A DNA stretch of 45,735 nucleotides from NCBI GenBank assembly GCA_910579015.1, contig CAJTRO010000014.1, positions 247 to 45,981 on the forward strand. The letters are read 5' to 3'. The number at the start of each line of letters is the position of its first letter. Position 1 is the first letter of the stretch. Origin of the DNA: an uncultured Dorea sp. (lineage in GTDB: Bacteria > Bacillota_A > Clostridia > Lachnospirales > Lachnospiraceae). A model generated the notes under the pieces. It did no database searches. It saw only the letters and a list, made by a program, of their open reading frames with translations, and was not told where the DNA came from. Made by a program: the position numbers and the translations under genes. This document shows, one piece after another, positions 42,014-45,735 of the stretch.

Positions 42014-43177
42014 ATGAAGGAGAAATTAATCCAGCAGTTTCAGGAGCTGTACAAAGGGGAGGGAGAGATCCGCTCATATTTTGCGCCAGGGCGTGTGAAT
42101 CTGATCGGAGAGCACACAGACTATAACGGCGGTCATGTATTTCCATGTGCGCTGACACTTGGAACTTACGGGATTGTAAGAAGCAGGGAAGACAGAAAGC
42201 TTCGGTTCTATTCGGCTAATTTCGAGAAGATGGGCATCGTCGAGACAAGCCTTGACGACCTGGTTCCGAATCCGAAGGCGAATTGGACCAATTACCCAAA
42301 GGGTGTAATGTGGGCGTTTGAGAAGAGGGGATACAAGCTGTCTCACGGTCTTGATATTCTGATCTACGGAAATATCCCGAATGGTTCAGGACTTTCTTCG
42401 TCTGCTTCTTTAGAGGTTCTGACGGGCGTGATCTTAAAGGATACCTTCGGCTTTGATGTATCTATGGTGGATATTGCGCTGATCGGACAGGATTCGGAGA
42501 ATAATTTCAATGGATGCAACTGCGGTATCATGGATCAGTTTGCCAGCGCCATGGGCAAGAAGGATCACGCGATCTTTCTGGATACCAACACGCTCCATTA
42601 TGAATATGCGCCGGTAGTATTAAAGGATGCGAAGATTGTGATCACCAACAGTAAGGTAAAGCACAGTCTGGTGGATTCGGCCTATAACGACAGAAGGAAT
42701 GAATGTGAGACGGCGCTTAAGGAATTGCAGGCAGTGACGAAGATCCAGTCGCTGGGCGAACTGACGGAAGAAGAATATGAGACACATAAGGATGCCGTCA
42801 AGGATGAGGTAAGACAGAGACGCGCAAAACATGCCGTATATGAGAACCAAAGGACGATCCGTGCGGTGGAGGCTCTGAAAGCGCAGGATGTCGAACTGTT
42901 TGGAAAGCTGATGAACGCATCCCATGAGTCGCTGAGATATGACTATGAGGTTTCATGTGAGGAGATTGATGTTCTTGTGGATCTTGCACAGGCAATGCCG
43001 GGTGTATTAGGTTCACGTATCACGGGCGGCGGCTTCGGAGGCTGTACAGTCAGTATCGTTAAGAATGATGTGGTAGACACATTCATCAGTGAGATCGGAA
43101 AGACCTATCGGGAGAAGGTCGGGCATGAAGCAGAGTTCTATGTAGTTGATATCGGTGACGGTGCAGGTACAATATAA
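42014..43177 (+). CDS. galK: Galactokinase
   Basis: A 387-residue GHMP kinase that phosphorylates alpha-D-galactose to galactose-1-phosphate with ATP, the first committed step of the Leloir pathway. Signatures are GRVNLIGEHTDYNGGHVFP at about 27-45 (galactokinase motif), the ATP-binding GNIPNGSGLSSSAS, and the C-terminal GGGFGGCTVS. GCNCGIMDQFAS contains the catalytic Asp. It has the normal length and is intact. The ribosome site CGGAGG lies nine to ten bases before the ATG. It is followed by galT after 63 bases, so they are probably one operon. No galE or galM is in the window. Confidence 0.97.
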   Translation: MKEKLIQQFQELYKGEGEIRSYFAPGRVNLIGEHTDYNGGHVFPCALTLGTYGIVRSREDRKLRFYSANFEKMGIVETSLDDLVPNPKANWTNYPKGVMWAFEKRGYKLSHGLDILIYGNIPNGSGLSSSASLEVLTGVILKDTFGFDVSMVDIALIGQDSENNFNGCNCGIMDQFASAMGKKDHAIFLDTNTLHYEYAPVVLKDAKIVITNSKVKHSLVDSAYNDRRNECETALKELQAVTKIQSLGELTEEEYETHKDAVKDEVRQRRAKHAVYENQRTIRAVEALKAQDVELFGKLMNASHESLRYDYEVSCEEIDVLVDLAQAMPGVLGSRITGGGFGGCTVSIVKNDVVDTFISEIGKTYREKVGHEAEFYVVDIGDGAGTI

Positions 43178-43240
43178 CAGCAGGCTTTCTGCTGTGGGAA
43201 AAGACGGGAAAGTAAGTATGTGAATGGAGGATAAGAGAAG

Positions 43241-44731
43241 ATGTTAAGTGAGAATATCAGGAAACTTGTAGAGTATGGCATCCAGACAGGACTTATACCG
43301 GAGACGGAGCGCATCTATACGACGAATCTTCTGCTGGAGATGTTCCATGAGGACGATTATGAGGATGTTGAGACTGATACGGATGCGGTTGAACTGGAAT
43401 CCGTGTTGAAGGAACTGCTTGATGAGGCTGTAAAGCGCGGTATTATCGAGGACAGCATTGGTTACAGGGACTTATTCGATACGAAGCTGATGAATTGTCT
43501 GGTTCCAAGACCTGCGCAGGTACAGGAGACATTTGCGAAGAAGTATGAGATTTCCCCGAAGGAAGCGACGGACTATTATTATAAGCTTAGCCAGGACAGC
43601 GACTATATCCGCCGGTATCGTGTGAAGAAGGATATGAAGTGGAAGGTGGATTCACCTTATGGCGAGATAGATATTACCATTAATCTGTCCAAACCGGAGA
43701 AGGATCCCAAGGCGATCGCGGCGGCAAGGAACGCCAAGGCAAGCAGTTATCCGAAATGTCTGCTCTGCATGGAGAACGAAGGCTATGCCGGACGGCTGAA
43801 CCATCCGGCAAGGGAGAACCACAGGATCATTCCGATCACCATCAATGACAGCAGGTGGGGCTTCCAGTATTCTCCGTATGTATACTATAATGAGCATTGT
43901 ATCGTATTTAACGGACAGCATGTACCGATGAAGATCGAGAAGGCGGCATTTATCAAGCTGTTTGACTTTATCAAGCTGTTCCCGCACTATTTCCTGGGAT
44001 CTAACGCGGACCTTCCGATCGTAGGAGGTTCTATCTTAAGCCACGATCACTTCCAGGGGGGCAATTATACATTTGCCATGGCGAAGGCTCCGATCGAGAA
44101 GGCGGTAACCATTCCGGGATACGAGGATGTGGAAGCGGGTATTGTAAAGTGGCCGTTGTCCGTTCTTCGTATCAGAAGCAAGGATGAGAAGCGCCTGATC
44201 GACTTGGCGGATCATGTGCTTGGAGCATGGAGAGGGTATACGGATGAGGATGCCTTTATCTATGCCGAGACAGACGGCGAACCGCATAACACGATCACTC
44301 CGATCGCAAGAAAAGTGGAGGATACATACGAGTTAGACCTGACGCTGAGAAATAATATCACTACGAAGGAGCACCCTCTGGGCGTCTATCACCCGCACGC
44401 GCAGTATCATAACATCAAGAAGGAGAATATCGGCCTGATAGAGGTTATGGGACTTGCGGTACTGCCGTCCAGGCTGAAGGAAGAGATGGAGATCCTGGCA
44501 GAGTATCTGGCAGAAGGGAAGGACATCAAAAGTAACGAGAAGATTGAGAAACATGCCCAGTGGGCGGCAGAATTCCTGCCGAAGTATGACAGCATTACGA
44601 AGGAAAATGCGATGGATGTGCTGAAGAAGGAGATTGGTATTACATTCACCCATGTTCTGGAGGATGCAGGCGTATATAAGTGTACAGAGGAAGGCCGCAG
44701 GGCATTTATGAAGTTCATAGAGACCTTATAG
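43241..44731 (+). CDS. galT: UDP-glucose-hexose-1-phosphate uridylyltransferase
   Basis: A 496-residue enzyme of the Firmicute-type (class 2) GalT. It swaps UMP between UDP-glucose and galactose-1-phosphate. The active-site HIT-like motif is visible in SILSHDHFQGG (His-Asp-His-x-Gln, the uridylylated histidine). Another diagnostic block is YHPHAQYHNIKKENIGLIEVMGLAVLP, and MENEGYAGRLNHPARENHRIIP is typical of this class. The ribosome site GGAGGATAAGAG precedes the ATG. Together with galK it channels galactose into glucose-1-phosphate. Confidence 0.96.
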   Translation: MLSENIRKLVEYGIQTGLIPETERIYTTNLLLEMFHEDDYEDVETDTDAVELESVLKELLDEAVKRGIIEDSIGYRDLFDTKLMNCLVPRPAQVQETFAKKYEISPKEATDYYYKLSQDSDYIRRYRVKKDMKWKVDSPYGEIDITINLSKPEKDPKAIAAARNAKASSYPKCLLCMENEGYAGRLNHPARENHRIIPITINDSRWGFQYSPYVYYNEHCIVFNGQHVPMKIEKAAFIKLFDFIKLFPHYFLGSNADLPIVGGSILSHDHFQGGNYTFAMAKAPIEKAVTIPGYEDVEAGIVKWPLSVLRIRSKDEKRLIDLADHVLGAWRGYTDEDAFIYAETDGEPHNTITPIARKVEDTYELDLTLRNNITTKEHPLGVYHPHAQYHNIKKENIGLIEVMGLAVLPSRLKEEMEILAEYLAEGKDIKSNEKIEKHAQWAAEFLPKYDSITKENAMDVLKKEIGITFTHVLEDAGVYKCTEEGRRAFMKFIETL

Positions 44732-44738
44732 TTAGACG

Positions 44739-44789
44739 GCAGGGCGTGTCTGAAATTGCTTTTTGGCAGATGTTTCAGACACGCCCTGC
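44739..44789. terminator. Long hairpin between galT and azlD
   Basis: GCAGGGCGTGTCTGAAA (44739-44755) and TTTCAGACACGCCCTGC (44773-44789) form a perfect 17-bp stem with a 17-base loop, eight bases past the galT stop. No U-run follows on either strand. By position it serves the convergent galT and azlCD transcripts. Confidence 0.65.
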
Positions 44790-44824
44790 GGCGTTGTATA
44801 ATGAAAATTATAATGGGGGGATCC

Positions 44825-45142
44825 TTATATCAGGTATCCGGCCGTCATTTCACAGACGAACACGACACCGCAGCACAGCGCCGCAATGCCTATCATATTA
44901 ACTCCCCACCATGCCGCGATACTCCCCGCGATCAGGGCAATGATTCCGGCGAGAGGGACCTGCGGGGCGGCAATGATCGCCGGAAAGGTCATCACAGCAA
45001 GTGTCACGTAAGGAACGTAGTAGAGAAATGAGCGGATAAACGGATTCTTGATCTTCCCGCGTATCAGAGTCAGCGGCAGTACACGGATCAGGCAGGAGAC
45101 TGCCGCCGCCACAAGTATATATAGATAAATGTTATGTATCAT
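44825..45142 (-). CDS. azlD: AzlD-family branched-chain amino-acid transport subunit
   Basis: A 105-residue membrane protein with about four hydrophobic segments. The conserved RVLPLTLIRGKIKNPFIRSFLYYVPYVTLAVMTFPAI block is typical of AzlD. With AzlC it forms an exporter of branched-chain amino acids or their analogues. It overlaps the azlC stop codon by four bases (ATGA), so it is coupled to azlC. Confidence 0.88.
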   Translation of the reverse strand: MIHNIYLYILVAAAVSCLIRVLPLTLIRGKIKNPFIRSFLYYVPYVTLAVMTFPAIIAAPQVPLAGIIALIAGSIAAWWGVNMIGIAALCCGVVFVCEMTAGYLI

Positions 45143-45735
45143 ATCTTTTCTCCTTCATCCTTCACCGGAAACAGAGCCGCCGCAATCCCGGCGATCAGAA
45201 CGGTCAGGAGACTGATCTTCATACTGTCTGACATGCGGTCAAACAATGGGATTTTCGAAACGATAAAGCTGATAAGGAAGCTTGCGGTCACAACCCCGCC
45301 CACGATCTTGTCCGCTTTGGATGCAGGGATGATGATTGCGATAAACATTCCGTACAGCGCGACGCTTAAGGCGCTGACGACGGATGCAGGCAGGATACTG
45401 CCTGCCACAATACCCATAGCAGTCCCCATCGACCAGCTTGGCAGTGCGGCAGCCATGGCGCCGTAGTTATAATAGGGATTAAGCGTTCCGGTCCTTCCGA
45501 TGCTGATTCCGAAGATCTCATCTGTGATACCAAATCCGACCAGAAGCCGGTGGATGTTCGAGGTCTCCGGATCAAATCTCTGGCTCAGGGCACAGCTCAT
45601 GAGCAGGTAGCGGATGTTGGTCACCAATATGACAAACGCCATCTCGATATAGGGAGCGTTCGCCATGATTACGGTAAATTCTGCATATTCACCTGCTGAG
45701 GCGTGGTTCAAAAAGCTGGATAAAAATCCCTGGAC
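45139..45735 (-). CDS. azlC: AzlC-family branched-chain amino-acid exporter (5' end outside window)
   Basis: The frame runs from the right window edge (45735) to the stop at 45139, 198 residues of an expected 230-240, so the N-terminus lies beyond the window. Visible blocks are VTNIRYLLMSCALSQRF, LVGFGITDEIFGIS and GIVAGSILPASVVSALSVALYGMF, with multiple membrane segments. An apparent ATG at 45711 is internal, because the upstream codons read on in frame to the edge (VQGFLSSFLNHASAG). It forms the large subunit of the AzlCD exporter. Confidence 0.88.
   Translation of the reverse strand, partial: VQGFLSSFLNHASAGEYAEFTVIMANAPYIEMAFVILVTNIRYLLMSCALSQRFDPETSNIHRLLVGFGITDEIFGISIGRTGTLNPYYNYGAMAAALPSWSMGTAMGIVAGSILPASVVSALSVALYGMFIAIIIPASKADKIVGGVVTASFLISFIVSKIPLFDRMSDSMKISLLTVLIAGIAAALFPVKDEGEKI

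Noticed and set aside
44656..44901. Plus-strand ORFs running past the galT end
   Set aside because: They cover the galT-azlD hairpin and the antisense of azlD, without ribosome sites.

Overview
The window looks like chromosomal DNA of a gut-type Lachnospiraceae (Clostridia, Firmicutes). It has moderate GC, strong AGGAGG-type ribosome sites with some TTG/GTG starts, sigma-A-like promoters, VaFE-repeat surface protein, PocR/AraC and RpiR regulators, AAA/PD-(D/E)XK proteins and Rpn-like nucleases. The genus assignment is inference from gene content and style. No tRNA, rRNA, CRISPR array, prophage or intact insertion sequence was seen.

Layout. 1-5460: the tail of an unknown gene, a 572-residue protein resembling the helical tail of SWIM-type proteins, relic repeats, an unknown 201-residue protein, a degenerate stretch and an M28 peptidase. 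5505-5711: a miniature inverted-repeat element. 5757-13508: a frameshifted MATE pump, an Rpn-like nuclease with a heptad-repeat tail, an MFS exporter, a WYL-regulator/YciI pair with a palindromic operator, and a Cache-type chemoreceptor. 13509-19294: a long structured leader and a 1660-residue thioester/VaFE adhesin. 19295-23973: a second structured leader, a four-subunit 2-oxoacid:ferredoxin oxidoreductase (gamma-delta-alpha-beta) and a sodium-coupled amino-acid transporter. 24081-25609: a frameshifted AAA/PD-(D/E)XK gene.

25793-38452 is the most interesting part. Two adjacent carbohydrate operons each end in a D-lyxose-isomerase-family gene. Operon 1 has a sugar ABC importer without an ATPase, a PfkB kinase, a kinase of the ADP-dependent glucokinase/phosphofructokinase family (unusual in bacteria), a class II aldolase, an RpiR regulator and isomerase 1. 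Operon 2 has a PocR-AraC regulator, a 17-codon leader ORF, a FucI/AraA-like isomerase, a ribulose-phosphate-3-epimerase homologue, an HxlB-like SIS isomerase with no hexulose-phosphate synthase, and isomerase 2. Together they suggest import, aldose-ketose isomerisation, two phosphorylations and aldol cleavage of a hexose or related sugar, with an epimerase/isomerase side branch. The substrate cannot be read from the sequence.

38500-45735: an AIM24-family gene behind a promoter containing a perfect palindrome, a second, intact AAA/PD-(D/E)XK gene, an AraC regulator divergent from galK-galT (Leloir pathway), and azlD with a truncated azlC running off the right edge.
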